A stretch of 64,000 bases of DNA from NCBI GenBank assembly GCA_010909165.1, contig MU008181.1, positions 372,001 to 436,000 on the forward strand. Reading direction: 5' to 3'. This DNA comes from Anthoceros angustus. Taxonomy: Eukaryota > Streptophyta > Anthocerotopsida > Anthocerotales > Anthocerotaceae. The notes under the pieces are model-generated. The model worked only from the letters and a program-made list of their open reading frames with translations, did not search any database and was not told where the DNA came from. The first letter of the stretch is position 1. Each line of letters begins with the position of its first letter. Shown here piece after piece: positions 43,740-56,155 of this stretch. The position numbers and the translations under genes were made by a program.

Positions 43740-45200
43740 AAGGCGCAAGTTGCAAGAGCAACAATATGCGTTCACTCACAAAATTTCTGAAGCACAAGTG
43801 GGTTCTACTCCCACTTTGATTCGCCTTCTACCATGCCTGGATCATCCATGTGAGAGAGCAGCCAAGTCATTGCTTCCTCTACACCTCTGAGCTTGGATGT
43901 ATTGACTGCAAACCGGCTGTCGTGCACAAAGCTGCATGGAAAAAGACAAATGGGTTCAGAGGTTTAAAAGCATGTCCTGAAGTACCTGTCGCCGGGAACT
44001 TGCGAATTCCGGGTGTCCAGCTCTAATGAGCGCTCTTCGGGCAGACGAGCGAGTACAACTGATGCAGGGGAGCAACTGCCACCAAGATGGCAAAATCACA
44101 CCCTTGATTGGCATCGATGTAGTCATGTGACTGCTTCCACAGAGTTTAGGGTACCGCCTCATCCACCAGACAATGGTTAACAAGAAGAAAATATGCACAA
44201 GGTAGTGCCAGCCTCGTGTGGTGCTCTCTCACCAGTAGTCATCTCTGTCTGCATAGGAAGGCAGGCGCTGAAGGCTTGTGATTAAAGCTTGCCTTAGTCA
44301 GAGAGGAAAAAACAATTCCAAAATGATAGAGATATTGTGCCAACAGAGGGTCCTCAACTGCGGCCTTCTTCTGGGTATGAGTACACACCTATACATACAG
44401 GAGAGGCACAGAGACAACTGACATCAGCAAAGAATCCCACATGAGCCAGTTGGAGAACCAAACAAAAGGGTGTGTGTCTTGGGAACTTTGCCGAGTAGAG
44501 TACCAACTGCATCAAGATCGGGTGTGATGGTACCGAGTTTCACAGCTAGGGGTACCCAGCTGCACTGTAGTGCTCCACAGCATGATCATTAGCATCGGTC
44601 CCATCCCAGTTCCGCCTCCCACATAACATTGAGCCATCAGTGAGGTTCAGCCACAGGTTTTCCTTCTTATCTCACAAGCTGCACTTCCAACCGTGCAGAA
44701 GACCCACTCCAGTTCCCTTGCGTAGATAGTTTCTTCCTTGTCCGCAGTCCAGGCCACAAAGTCCGCTTTATGCTCAGCACCCATAGCTGCAAGCACTCCA
44801 TCGACAGAGAGTCTGACCTGAAACTCTGTATAACATTTGTACTCAAGCGGACTAGAATCTCCTTCCAGTAAGCTATATGTGTTTCTAGTGTTGTTGATTC
44901 ATGCTAAACCGATGAATACAAAGAGATCCTACCATTTCAGGAAGCTCCACCCCTTTTTAGGAGGAAAGGCACCCAAAATCCTGCTGCTGCTGGATGACAG
45001 TGGAGTAGGACTGTTGTCATGTCAGACAAGACCTACCGATTTCCAACCGAGATGACTTCTTGTGTAAACCGTCGTCCGGACCAAGTTTAACAGTTTCCAC
45101 AATATGTGAACAGGATTGCCTGTCTTGGAGAGCACATGGTCGCGTCCAACGGCAAGGAAGGAGTTGAGATCCACGGAGAGGCGGCGCTCACCACCTCGGG
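43740..45200 (-). pseudogene. Degenerate second copy of UBP14
   Basis: Segments match the intact UBP14 gene in the same order and orientation: 43740-43920 with about 52070-52240, 43935-44035 with 53405-53500, 44040-44120 with 54150-54240, 44220-44730 with 54400-54960, and 44740-45200 with 54970-55530. Intron sequence is retained, so it arose by DNA duplication, not reverse transcription. Whole exons between these blocks are missing. Frames are interrupted by indels and stops; for example the zinc-finger exon keeps CSLC-like and LNLTDG codons only in broken frames. The copy of the catalytic-Cys exon is fused to a later exon. It lies between the inverted-repeat element and TEX10. Confidence 0.88.
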
Positions 45201-45368
45201 TCGCTGGTTTATCTACTGAAAGGCCTTTCTCGAAAATAAGTAGGAGCTGGCTCGGCATGCTTTCTGGTGTGTCGGATTTGTAAGCTCCTCCCGCGCTGTT
45301 GAACACCGGAGAGGGAGCATTGCCTCGGCTGAGTGGACTGAGGCGAGTTGGGAAGCACATAGAGGGCC

Positions 45369-48300
45369 ATGCCGTCGGGCAAGGCCCGGAAGGCGGCCAA
45401 GGCCAAACCGGGCAAGGTTAAATCCAAGGGCGTGGGAGTCGACTTCAAGGCAAGCATTTCTCTGGCTTGTCAATTTGTCGTCTGCTTTTTGCTGTTTGTT
45501 GATCTCAAGCTGCAACCTTGTGGATTGCAGAAGGTTAAGCACAAGGTGGGACGGAAGCTTCCACCTCCAAAAAATGAGACCAAGCTGGATTTCACCTCAA
45601 AAGGTGAGCTGCTGCTGCTGGTTGTTCACGGAATTGCGTGTCTGGTGAATTTACTGAGCTTTGTCAATTGGGAATGCAGCAATCGTGCTACCTGAACAAA
45701 GCCTGGCACAAAACAAAGATGGCGTTGCTGTCAACCAGCGGAAGCAAACACTGAAGGAGCTACTCTGTCAGAGCACTCACTACAGTGAGAGGGTGCGAAA
45801 AGGTAGTCGTTTTCGTGAGTTGCAGATTGCCGAGATGGAGACGCAGCTCGCTCGTGGGTCTGACTGCGGAGTGTGAAATTGCAGAATCCATAGTTGGAAT
45901 CAGAGATCTCATCTCACGGCACCCGACGGAGCTGGCCTCCCACGCCGTCGCAATTCTGGAAAAGCTGTGTCCCAGAATAACCGATGGAGACAGAGCTGTG
46001 CGACAGGCTTTCCTCGTGCTTCTCCGTTCCGTTGTCTTTCCAGGCTTGTCAGAGGTGATTTCAGTGTCTGGAGGCCCCCTAGATGGTTTGTTATTTAGCG
46101 AGAGGAGTCTGATGTGCGTCGGTTGTGATTTTGCAGGCAAGGATGGCGCCTCTGGTGCCAGTGATGATGGCCCATGTCTGCAGTGCAATGACGCATCTCG
46201 CAATGGATATTCGCTTGACAGCTTTCAGTTTTTTAGATCTGTTAGTGATTCACTACTCCTCGCTTGTGGTCTCCCTCTTCTCGCACCAGGTCAGGTTCTG
46301 AACCACCAAGTTGTAAGTTTTGCAGCATCTTTGGTTCTATGTCCTAGGTTGTCACGTTAGTCAGCTTTGAGATCCTTGCACAAGGACAGTGAGTGATCGT
46401 TTATTCTGTGCCGTGTCTTAGTAGATCACACAGCACTTTGTGGATATTTTGGGGAAAGGAGGTGTGAACAAGCAGTCCACGGATACAGTCCTGAAAATTT
46501 TGGGTAGCTTGGAGCATTTTCTGTCCGCTCTTCAAACGAATGCATCGTCAACACGTTCAGCGAGACCTTTGACCGCAGTACACTGCTGGGGTGAAAAGTA
46601 TGATCTCAACAGCAAGCAGGTCAGTGATCCACATCTAGCTTTTACTTTGTTTGCTCTGGTTGTGCGGAGCCTTAGAATGACCTAAAGCTACTCCATGCGA
46701 ATGGCTTGCAGGTTGATGGTGCTCATCTGTCTGCACTACACAGTTACAGGAGCAGAATTGTACAAGGCACGCCTAAATCAGGTACATGACTTTGGCCTGA
46801 AAGCTTGCCCCAAAGGCTCAGTGTGTCACCTCGACGATGATGTTCATCTAGCAGTGCAGAAAGCATGACATGTTGTTTTGTATCAATCAGGCAGCCTCCT
46901 CCCCAGCCCAAGCCTTGGATCTTCTCTTGCACCAGCATTGCTAGATTGCTGGGCTGAATATGCTCCATCAGTCTGTGCTGGGCCCACACCTGATTCTACC
47001 AATCTGAGCTGTATGGTGTGCGTCACTAGGTGCCTGAAGCTGTTGGTCGACATTGCTTTAAATGCAACCTCACTTTTTGCGAGCCCATCTAGAAATGCTG
47101 CTGGTGAGAGGAGCTTAGTAGCTTCACAGAAAGGGCAGGAACAACATCTGCGGGTGCATGAACAATTGCTACCAGGATTCCTTCATCACTTAATGGCATC
47201 CTTCCCTGTAGCAGCGTCGTCAGTGCAACTGACTCACAAGGTGCGCTCTGCAATTCATTTCCGTATGTTGGTGTGTTGACTTTTCAGAAGCTGTACAGTT
47301 GCTTAAGTACGGGGGTGGGTGTCGATCACCATGCAGGTGGAGGAGGAAGTAGTTGCCTTGAACGTGGGAATTTGTGAAGTTATGATGCGGTTTGTCGCAG
47401 GGTATGGCTCTGCTACAGCAAGGGAACGACTTGCATTCGACTCAGTATTGGAGTACTACCGTGGTGCCCTATTTGGAGAGGTGTTACCCTCATCGGCGCT
47501 GTCGTGTGCTGTTCTAGACAGGAAACTTGCTGAACCACACATGAAGTCTCTTTTGGGATATATGCCAAAATTGGTGCATTGCCTCCCGCAGGACTGGGTG
47601 ACGGAGCTGCTGCAGGTACTGTCTTTTTGTTTGTTGTCATTGTGAGAAGGTGCACTATGCTTATTCTGCATTTTTCAGTTTAGAATCTAAGCTGTGGGGT
47701 CTCAGGCCTTCACCCAAGTCTTCCAAAAGAGCAGAGCTCAATCAACCTTGAAGATAGCTTGCGTTGCTGTCATGGTCAAGATGCTGTTGAAAGTACGATT
47801 TTGCCCCTTAATTTCTTGAGGTGTTGACGTGAATGAAGCAGGAGGTTTTGTGTGGGTGACCTCTCGCTGTCTTCTTCTGAGCTTGTGGCAGCAAGATAAG
47901 GAGGCGTGGTATGCAGATGACACTGAGAAAAGCATTCCTTTGGAAATCCAAAAGCATTGGCTTCAGTCGATACCAAAGCTTCTTTGGGAGCTGAAGCACT
48001 CCCATCCAATGGCTTCCCAGGTGCTGTCCACTTTTCCATTAATAAGTCCTAAATTTTGCATGTGAGTAGTTCAGAGCGTTTGATGCTGCATGTGGACTTT
48101 ATGCAGGCTGTTCTGCAGATGCTTCTTCATATTGGGCAGACTGCTCCTGAGGGATCTGTGTTGTTGGAGGCGTATACAGCTTTGCAGCCGGTGATGGCAC
48201 CTTTCTTCTGTGCTTCCATCACATCCAATAATAGTCCAGGTCTGCCTTTACGTGCATATAGATCTTGTCCTTGATTTCATTGCGTTTTTATGGTTTGGGT

Positions 48301-49914
48301 GCTATGTGCTGAGGACTGATCTGTGCAATGGTTATGATTTCAGTGCGTACAATTTTTGGACCATTTGTGAAGCTTCCAGAGCCCTGCCAGCTGCTCGCAG
48401 TAGATGCCCTTTATTACTACAAGTCTTTCTCTCCACCGTTTCTTAAAGCTATAGCACAATGCTGTCTCAGTAAGTTTCTTTGTGACAGTGCTGCTTTATC
48501 ACAGTCTCTTCAGATGCCACCATTGGCATCTGTGCTTACGTTTACTAGTGCAGGCCTTGATGTCAATGTGACGATCGTCATGCGTGCGGTGGAAGTTCTT
48601 CAAAGATCGTTTTGCAGAGGTGCCATTAGTCTGGCAGATCACTTGAGTTTTCTGGTGACCTTGCTTGTGGGGCACACATCAGACAGAGGTAAGCTTGCTC
48701 ACAGGTTCAATGGAGTTGTTGCAGATTGTGGGAGAGTCACAGCTTGTCTGTGGAACTTGTCATTTGGTGGCAAGTTTGGTCCGGTTGCGCATTCTTTGCA
48801 TCTGTTAGTTTACTTGTGGATTGCTAAACAATATGCTCAATGATCACCTGGCTTGATTACAGATCGAACGGATATAGAGAAGGGTGTTCCCAGAGGTCAT
48901 GATCTTGCAACTGTGCAGCTGACAGGAAACTATGCAGAGAGGAGGCAATGCCTAATCGGAGGGGTTATTTGTGCTTGTTTAAAGCAACTGGGGGATGATA
49001 ACCTAATTCTGCTGCTGCTCGGCCCAATATTGCGTCAAGAACTTGTATGCCTTCAGTGCACCTCTGAAGCTTGAACCTGACGGTCGGAATATCTTCACTG
49101 TGCTGGTTAACATGGTCTAGGTACTTGGTATGCAGGAAGCGGCACCACCGTTGGATGTTGTGCATGGCCTTCTAAGGACAATCGGCGTGCTGAGCCATGG
49201 TGGTAACAGGCTACCACCAGTATTAGCCGACGTGCTTCCAACACACGTTTCCAACTTCACCAAAAGCGTATTTGAGGTAGATGACACCTGAATTATGCCT
49301 TATGCGTGGATGTTAGGCTTGACGAATGTTTGCTTGATCAATTCCATGTTTTGGAAACAGGTTGATGGCGGGGATGGAGTCATGGACTTCCTCTTTCGTC
49401 CATGTGTGGTGTTGCTATCTAAAAACTCCGGTCTAGCTCAAGGGGTGCTGGAGAAGTTTTTTTCTTCGTTGAAGGAAGGTGCGTCACATTATCTTTCGGC
49501 ATGTAGGTTTTGTCGAAAATCTCTTCGTCGTCCTTCTACAGCATATTTGCCCTATTTCCGCTTGTGCAGCGTCGGGATCATCAAATTTTGTGAGGTTGTC
49601 GACAAGGGTTCTCCACGCTACAGTAAGGTTTCTGAAGGAGGAAAAGCTAGCTAGTAGTTTTTCTGTGTGCGAGTCCACGGTGAAGGCTGTTCTGCACTTG
49701 TTCAAGGTACTCATGGGGAGAGCAATTCTCTGCTGCCGGCTTGATGAATTGGGTGTGCTTCTTACAGTCTCTGCGCTTCCTTGTGCAGGAAAGTAATAAG
49801 TCTGCTTCAAACGAGCAAGTCCCACAAGCAAATAAATTATATCTGCAGCTTGAGAATGTAGCTAGTAGACTATACGGTTGGAAGCCTGAAGAGGTGTATG
49901 TCACTGTACAGTAA
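45369..49914 (+). CDS. TEX10/Ipi1-like ribosome biogenesis protein, many exons
   Basis: Homologue of animal TEX10 and yeast Ipi1, an armadillo-like component of the Rix1/rixosome complex that promotes ITS2 processing and 60S maturation in the nucleus. Exon 1 encodes a Lys-rich start (MPSGKARKAAKAKPGKVKSK). Then VKHKVGRKLPPPKNETKLDF, AIVLPEQSLAQNKDG and QTLKELLCQSTHYSERVRK match the conserved N-terminus. An intron of about 90 nt ends at ttgcag before SIVGIRDLISRHPTELASHA and AILEKLCPRITDGDRAVRQA. Many helical-repeat exons follow, with YMPKLVHCLPQDWVTELLQ and EIQKHWLQSIPKLLWELKHS among them. The last exon ends LYGWKPEEVYVTVQ. The first intron appears to use a GC donor. It is tail-to-tail with the VanY-like gene, 111 bp apart. 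Exon limits in the middle are approximate. Confidence 0.83.
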
Positions 49915-50025
49915 TGAGGAGGGTACCCTCCTGTATGAGTAGTTTACATGTCCTCAGTGGGTGGGACTTCCCCACCCGCGGGACAAAAGAATCTGTACCT
50001 GATTATGAGCGCACACGGCTATCAC

Positions 50026-51069
50026 CTACCTCAGTTCCTGACCTTGCCCATAGAATGTCCAGAGGCTGTGATCGTCGCCGACAAACCTCCAGTGCCACGG
50101 CTCATACGCTATCCCTTGCGAGTTGTCAGCGGGGAAGGACATCTCGAAGTGAAATCTACCAGCATGCCTTTCCAACCACGCGAAGGCGGTTGTCTGCTGG
50201 AATTCGAACTCCACGTCGGCGGAAGGGCAATCCCGATCCCCGATATCCAGAGCATAGCCAGTGTGGTGCTCGCTGAAGCCAGGCGGAGCAGACACCCTGG
50301 CCCTCTCGCTGGCTCTTTGCACTCTGGCCGCCTTCACATCGTAGAACAACGTCTGCTGCTGCTGGACAGACCGAAACCCCGAGATAGGCACAAGTCTGAC
50401 CCCGTCCCGGTACGCCGCCTCCTGCATGAGGAAAAAGGCCTTAGCAGCCGACCTCCGCATCCTGACGCTCCCGTCAGCCAGCACGGGCACCAGCTCGCTC
50501 TCGGGAGCCTCCGCCATTCTCCGGTGCCCTAGTAACCTCTCCAGCCGCGACTCCGTTTGCACCTGCACCGCAGGCTGCAGCACACTAGCCGCCACCGTCC
50601 CGGCGTCCGCCGACCTCATGCTCCCCGACTTCAAGGAAACCGCCATAGCCAGAGCTGCCACAGCATAGATGGCGCCTCCCATCCATGGCGGAGCGGCCAC
50701 CCGGCGCCTGGCGTCCTTGAGCAGAGCCGACGGCTGCCTTACGGCCTGCGGCTTCTCGGGCGGATGGTCCGAGCTCTGGTCTGGCACAGCGGCAGGCCAT
50801 GTGAGAAGCTCGATCTTTTGCTCGATCTGCTCCAAGGTTCCCGCCGCCTCCGGCACCACCTTGGCTCTCTCCCGCAGGCTCTTGAGACGTTGCTCCAGAT
50901 GCTCCACGCTTGGGGCTTGGATGCGTCGCCTCGGGTGCTGGTGGCCTCGCCCGCTCGTCACCCTGAGCTTGAATTCAGATGCCGGTTTCCTTCTTGGAGG
51001 CGGTTGCCTGCGCAGCTGAATCGCGCATCCATGGCAGTGCTGTTGGTAGAACACGACACATTGCTGCAT
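50026..51069 (-). CDS. VanY-like M15B D,D-carboxypeptidase, probably plastid
   Basis: Zinc D-alanyl-D-alanine carboxypeptidase-like protein, which in bacteria trims the terminal D-Ala of peptidoglycan stems. One exon encodes 347 residues from the ATG at 51069; the frame extends further upstream only with a GTG. The first 60 or so residues are basic and Ser/Pro-containing, consistent with a transit peptide. A coiled-coil-like stretch (HLEQRLKSLRERAKVV, LEQIEQKIELL) and one membrane helix (GGAIYAVAALAMAVSL) follow. The C-terminal peptidase domain shows SGFRSVQQQQTLFYD, the zinc motif HHTGYALDIGD near residue 268 and EPWHWRFV near residue 323, so both zinc His, the Asp and the catalytic Glu are present. 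Plastid location and a peptidoglycan substrate are inferred. The gene has no introns, unlike its neighbours. Confidence 0.87.
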   Translation of the reverse strand: MQQCVVFYQQHCHGCAIQLRRQPPPRRKPASEFKLRVTSGRGHQHPRRRIQAPSVEHLEQRLKSLRERAKVVPEAAGTLEQIEQKIELLTWPAAVPDQSSDHPPEKPQAVRQPSALLKDARRRVAAPPWMGGAIYAVAALAMAVSLKSGSMRSADAGTVAASVLQPAVQVQTESRLERLLGHRRMAEAPESELVPVLADGSVRMRRSAAKAFFLMQEAAYRDGVRLVPISGFRSVQQQQTLFYDVKAARVQRASERARVSAPPGFSEHHTGYALDIGDRDCPSADVEFEFQQTTAFAWLERHAGRFHFEMSFPADNSQGIAYEPWHWRFVGDDHSLWTFYGQGQELR

Positions 51070-51396
51070 GATGCTCCCAGTAAAGAGTGCACGAACCACC
51101 TGCAGAGTCAGGAGCAGACGCGTTACAGCTCACGGCTTCATATCCACTCACAACTCTCACATCGCGAAGTGCAACGGAGAGCCACCGATGGTGTATGTAC
51201 GCCGACGGTTTCCCTCTTACAATACACGTCACTTCACAGCTACCCTGTGTATCTATGTAAATGGCCAGACTTCCGGTCATCCCGTGTACCAGGCGTAAAC
51301 CAGCCTCAAATCTTCCAAAATTGACAATGCCTCTAAGGTTCAGTTGGTGCCAAAACAGTCTAGGTCAAAGCGTACATCTTCACCTCCACTCCTAAC

Positions 51397-54300
51397 CTAG
51401 TTCGACGGTGACCACGTGCCAGCTGCTGGGTTGGCTACAGACGGATCACGCTGGAAAAGGTACAGGTATCCCAGATCTCGAGGAGGGTCTCCGGACACCG
51501 CCACTTTGGAGTCGTTGAATAGGACCCAACGTCCATCCTTCTTCACATGTGCCACGTAATGTCCACTGTGGACGGAACTTCCCATATGACTCACAAAAGC
51601 AAGAAGTTGGTACTCTGCACATTTTCGCCATTCCAGAACAGCTCAGCTCGTCATGCAATAGGTGAAGAAATACCAACACCAGCACTAGAGACGGGAAAAG
51701 AAGTGGGCACTCACTTCCCGGCCCATCTGGTAACCCTTGATCAACTGCCGGCGCATCAGCAGCAGAGGAGCTATCCACTTCCATCGCAATTGCGTCTGGG
51801 GGCTGGCTGAATATCCATTCAGTAGCCCTCTCCACGTCTCCACCCTGCACGCCAGACACGAGCATTCTAACAGATGAAAACGCTGAGGGCAAAAATGACA
51901 AAATACTCGTGGCCAATGATGAGTACCGTTGCTCTCAGTGCTCTAATAGCAACATCTGGTTCGAACCCAAAGGAGATTAGGGTATCCACATGGCGCTGAT
52001 CCACGGGTGCCTCCCTTGACCGACCAGGTTGACTACCTCCTCGAATAGGTTCATCAATATCTGTGAAGCACATCAACAAGAGCAACAACATGCGTTCACT
52101 CACAATATTTTTGAAGCACGGGTGGTTTCTACTCCCACTTTGACTCGGCTTCTAGCGTACCTGGATCATCCATGTGAGCGAGCAGCCAAGTCATTGCTTC
52201 CTCTACACCTCTGTTGGATGTATTGATTGCAGACTTCTCACAGTGAACCCTGGGGAATCCCATAACCACTAGGTGCTCAACAATAGACTCGTCTGCAACT
52301 GGCCCTGCTGGCTCAGGATTTTCTGTCAGGAAACCGAGGGAACGTAAGAAAAACAAGAGGAAGTGACCACGGAACAATCATTTATGCAGCTGTACCATGA
52401 CTCAGGTGAAAGCAGAGGTAGGGGCCCAGTAACGACCTCCAGTTTCGGGCAGAAGCTCCTCCCCTGGTTGAAAACCCCAGCTACGCATGTAGCTGATGTC
52501 AATTTCATCAGGCACGTCTATAAACACATCTGAAAGCAAGTTCTACTTGTCAGTCCGTTGTTTCATGATGACAAACATGACCAACACATGAACAATAATC
52601 TTGATTGAAGTTACCCAGCTTCCTCGGCACCCAGCCATCATCGAGAACAAACTTCCGCATGTGCAGAAGAAGATAATCAGGAAACGTTGCCAAACCGGCT
52701 GTCCTGCACGAACCAACACCGATAGTTGTAACCAAATATGCCTCTCAACAGGATATTCTGTCTGAAATGGTCAAGAAAAGAGCTGTACTTTAGAGCAGTT
52801 GTCTTTGCATTGATGGCAGTACTATGGAAATCCTGCACCTCTTCAGGCGCAGAGAAGCTGCGCAGGCACTCGTATAATGGCACTCTTGGACGAACTATCT
52901 CCTCATCGGTCCTGAAGAACAACCACTCGAAGATAAGACTATGGGGAGAAACCACTTAGCTACTGAAATGAGGAAATGCTTGAAAAACCATCAGGGTAGC
53001 TAGCCTTACAATTTCTCTCCTACCAAGGATTTCTCTGCTTTCTTCTTCTCATATGCAGCCACCTCTTCTGTACAGCCCAATCGTTCAAGAACACATTTTG
53101 CACATTAGAATGCATCTCATGCTTACTTAGGAACCTGAGGGACGTCCATAGAAAGGTACCACAACTTTTGCTACCTTTATTCACAGCAGCATGGAGTGGA
53201 ATGCTCAACGACAAGACATTGTCCGTCTTTTTTGTATAGTTCACTTTCCCAGACACAGAGCACTGTATTCTATCTTCCACCACAAACTTGAAAGCTCGAG
53301 AAGGATCCTCTTGCGGATTTGTCTTAAAATTCTCTTCAACCTGTTGAATAAGATGCTGGAAAAACTCCAAAGCATCCTAATACATGCCAGATCACAGTCA
53401 GCTTCCTGACAAACGACAAATGGGTTCAAAAGTTTAAAAGCATGTCCTGAAGTACCTGTTGCCGGGAAGTTGCAAATTCTGGGTGTCCAGCCCCAATCAG
53501 AGCCTTGAACATGCGGGGTGGAATACCAGCTTGAACCTGAACAATTCAGATCCAGTAAATTTGGATTACTTATGAGAGGATTGTATGTCAACAATATATC
53601 TAATCTGAAAATGTATGTGAAAGCCTGGACAACCAGTGTCTCTTTATCATCGTCCACTTCTTCCTTATCCATTTCCTGCAATCAACCGAATGTGCAACCC
53701 GCAGTGTGAGTGCAGTTACAAAACACAAAAAAATCAGCACTAAAGATTTGCATACCAAACAAAGCTGGAAAGGAAGAGTACTAACAATGACTGATGGCTT
53801 CGTGACAGGGAATGAGTATCGACCAGACAGAATCCCATGTGCTAGCTTCGCCCTGCATAATAAGGACACAAGCACCTGAGTGACGAACGAGCCTAAGGGA
53901 AATCTATTTCAAATAGCACAAAGCCAAACATATCAAAAGGTTCTCTTACAGCTGAGTGTTTAAATCTAAAGTTGGATCAGCAGGAGCTCTCCTGAATGCA
54001 TCGTCCAAATCGAGTCTGTCATAGTATCTGCAACAAATACTAGCATTAGAACATAGCAAAATTGGACAATAGTCTAAAGAGCTCTTGACACAGACAGCAC
54101 GAGTCCAAGGTAAGAGGATAGCAGAAGCTCACTGCTGCTGAAAGCTCTTTGTGGAGAACACAGCTTGTACAACTGATGCAAGGTAGCAACTACAATCAAC
54201 ATGGCAACCCCAACCCTTGATTAGGCATTTACGTGATCCCCCAGACAATGATGCAGAACAAGCGAAAATGGACAAACAAGCCACCTGTTCCCAAGGTTTG

Positions 54301-55816
54301 CCAGCCCTGTGTAGCCCGGACCAAACAAAGGCTCAAGCTCCTTTCCTTTCTCTTGGATGCGATTCCAGTCAAAGTTGACATTCTGGTCAAGTTCTCTCTC
54401 AGCAGTAGTCATCTCTGTCTGCAATTGTACAGGTCACTCAGCACCAGACCGCGCTGAACCAGGCATAAGTGTAAGGCGCGGGAGGCTTGTGAGTTAAGTT
54501 CACCTTAGTCAGTGAGGAGAAATCAATTCCAAAATGAGATAGATGTTGTGCCAACAGAGGGTCCTCAACTGCCGCATCTTCTGGGTATGAGTACACATCT
54601 ACACAAACAGGGGAGCCACAGAGACAACTAGCATCAGCAAAGAATCCAACATGCTCCAGTTGGAGAACCAGACAAAAGGGTGTCATGGGAACTTTGCCGT
54701 GTGGATTACCAGCTGCATCAAGATCGGCTGTGATGGTACCGAGTTTCACAGCAAGAGGGTGCCCAGTTGCACCGTAGTGCTCAACAGCATGATCATTACC
54801 ACCTGTCCCATCCCAGTTCCGCCTCCCACATAATATTGTGCCATCAGTGAGGTTCAGCCACAGATTTTCCTTCTTATCACACAGGCTGCACTTCCAACCG
54901 TGCGGAGGAACCTTGACACCATTGTCCAACTGCTGCAGTTCCCTTGCGTAGATACTTTCTTTCTTCTTGTCAGCAGTCCAGGCCGCCAAGTCCTCTTTAT
55001 GCTCAGCACCCATAGCTGCAAGCACTCCATCTACACAGAGTCTGACCTGACATCATGAAAGTCTGCATCACATTTGTACTCAAACAGACTAGAACCTCCT
55101 ACCACAAAGTTACATGAATTTCTCGTGTCCTTAATTCATGCTAAACCGATGAATAAATAGAGATCCTACCTTTTCGGGAAGCTCCACGTTAGGAAAAGGA
55201 AGGTACACGAAATCCGGCAGGATGACTATGGAGTATGACTGTTCATACTCCGGCCCTTTCACATCAAAACCTCCTTCAACACCTGAATGCCACGCCATCT
55301 CCACAACTTCCTAGTCAGCCGTGCTCTGCCATCGGAACCAGCCGAATACATGCATATCACTTAAATTGCAGACAAGACGTACCAATTCCCAACCGAGAAG
55401 GCTTCTTGTGTGCTCCGTCTTCCCGAGGAGGTTTAACGGTTTCCACAATGTTCAAATAGACAGGGTTGCCTGTCTTAGCGTAGTTCAACAGCACATGGTC
55501 GCGTCCAAAAGCTAGGAAGGAATTGAGATCCACGAAGAGGCCACCCTCCGACCTCTGATAATCGCATGCAAATTAAACGACCCTCCACACAGTCACAAAA
55601 CCCGTACACTCTGAATGCGCAACGAGCTCCGCCAAAGTGCAAAGAACTGGGTCCGCGGGACGCAATTGTTCCCAAACCGGCCCGTCAGCCACGCCGAAAT
55701 CGGTAGGGTTCAGAACTCACCGGCGTATCAAAGGAAATACAACACTCCTCCTTGTAAATCCGGTTCGACGGCTCTGGAATGCGCACCCTACTCAAATGGC
55801 TTCTCAGCAGCTCCAT
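51397..55816 (-). CDS. UBP14: Ubiquitin-specific protease 14 (isopeptidase T / USP5 type)
   Basis: Cytosolic deubiquitinase that disassembles free polyubiquitin chains. Exon 1 (55816-55721) encodes MELLRSHLSRVRIPEPSNR. Exon 2 begins RSEGGLFVDLNSFLAFGRDH. The ZnF-UBP domain follows (GWKCSLCDKKENLWLNLTDG, WDGTGGNDHAVEHY, YPLAV-type GHPLAVKLGTITADLDA). The Cys box is split by an intron, GLANLGN joining SCYLASVVQAVFST, with the catalytic Cys codon at 54188-54186. Later come PEFATSRQQDALEFFQHLIQ, KFVVEDRIQC, EIVRPRVPLYECL, FPDYLLLHMRKFVLDDGWVP, two UBA domains (LVVMGFPRVHCEKSAINTSN; DTLISFGFEPDVAIRALRAT) and the His box HSGHYVAHVKKDGRWVLFND. The stop is at 51397. Order matches Arabidopsis UBP14 throughout and no break was seen. 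A degenerate copy lies at 43.7-45.2 kb. Confidence 0.95.
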
Positions 55817-56155
55817 CGCTGCTCGCAAATTACCACCACCGACACTGAATCAGCCTTCCTCACCAAACACGCCGCAGCAGCTCTGATCCAGACGCTGCAG
55901 GTACGAGCTCCCACTCCCGCCTTCCAGACTTCAATTCCACTCCAAACTGCAATTCGCTGCTCTACCGTGCGCAGGCACTACAAAATGCTCCACATTCTGC
56001 GGCAGAGGCAAGCAGCGCCAAATCAGCGAATTCCGACACGCCTTCCCGAACAAGATCCGTGCAGCAACCACAAATTGCAACCAGCGAGCTCAATGCAGCA
56101 GAAACACGGCCAGCGAGCTCCACGCTTGTGCGCCTCTTCGAGCATTACCGGGCCA

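Noticed and set aside
45795-45895. Apparent frameshift in TEX10 after SERVRK
   Set aside because: Reading straight on gives stops, but a GT-AG intron of about 90 nt ending at aaattgcag restores the conserved SIVGIRDLISRHP in frame.
51070-51099. GTG start for the VanY-like protein at 51099
   Set aside because: Nuclear genes normally start at ATG, and the first ATG in frame is at 51069.
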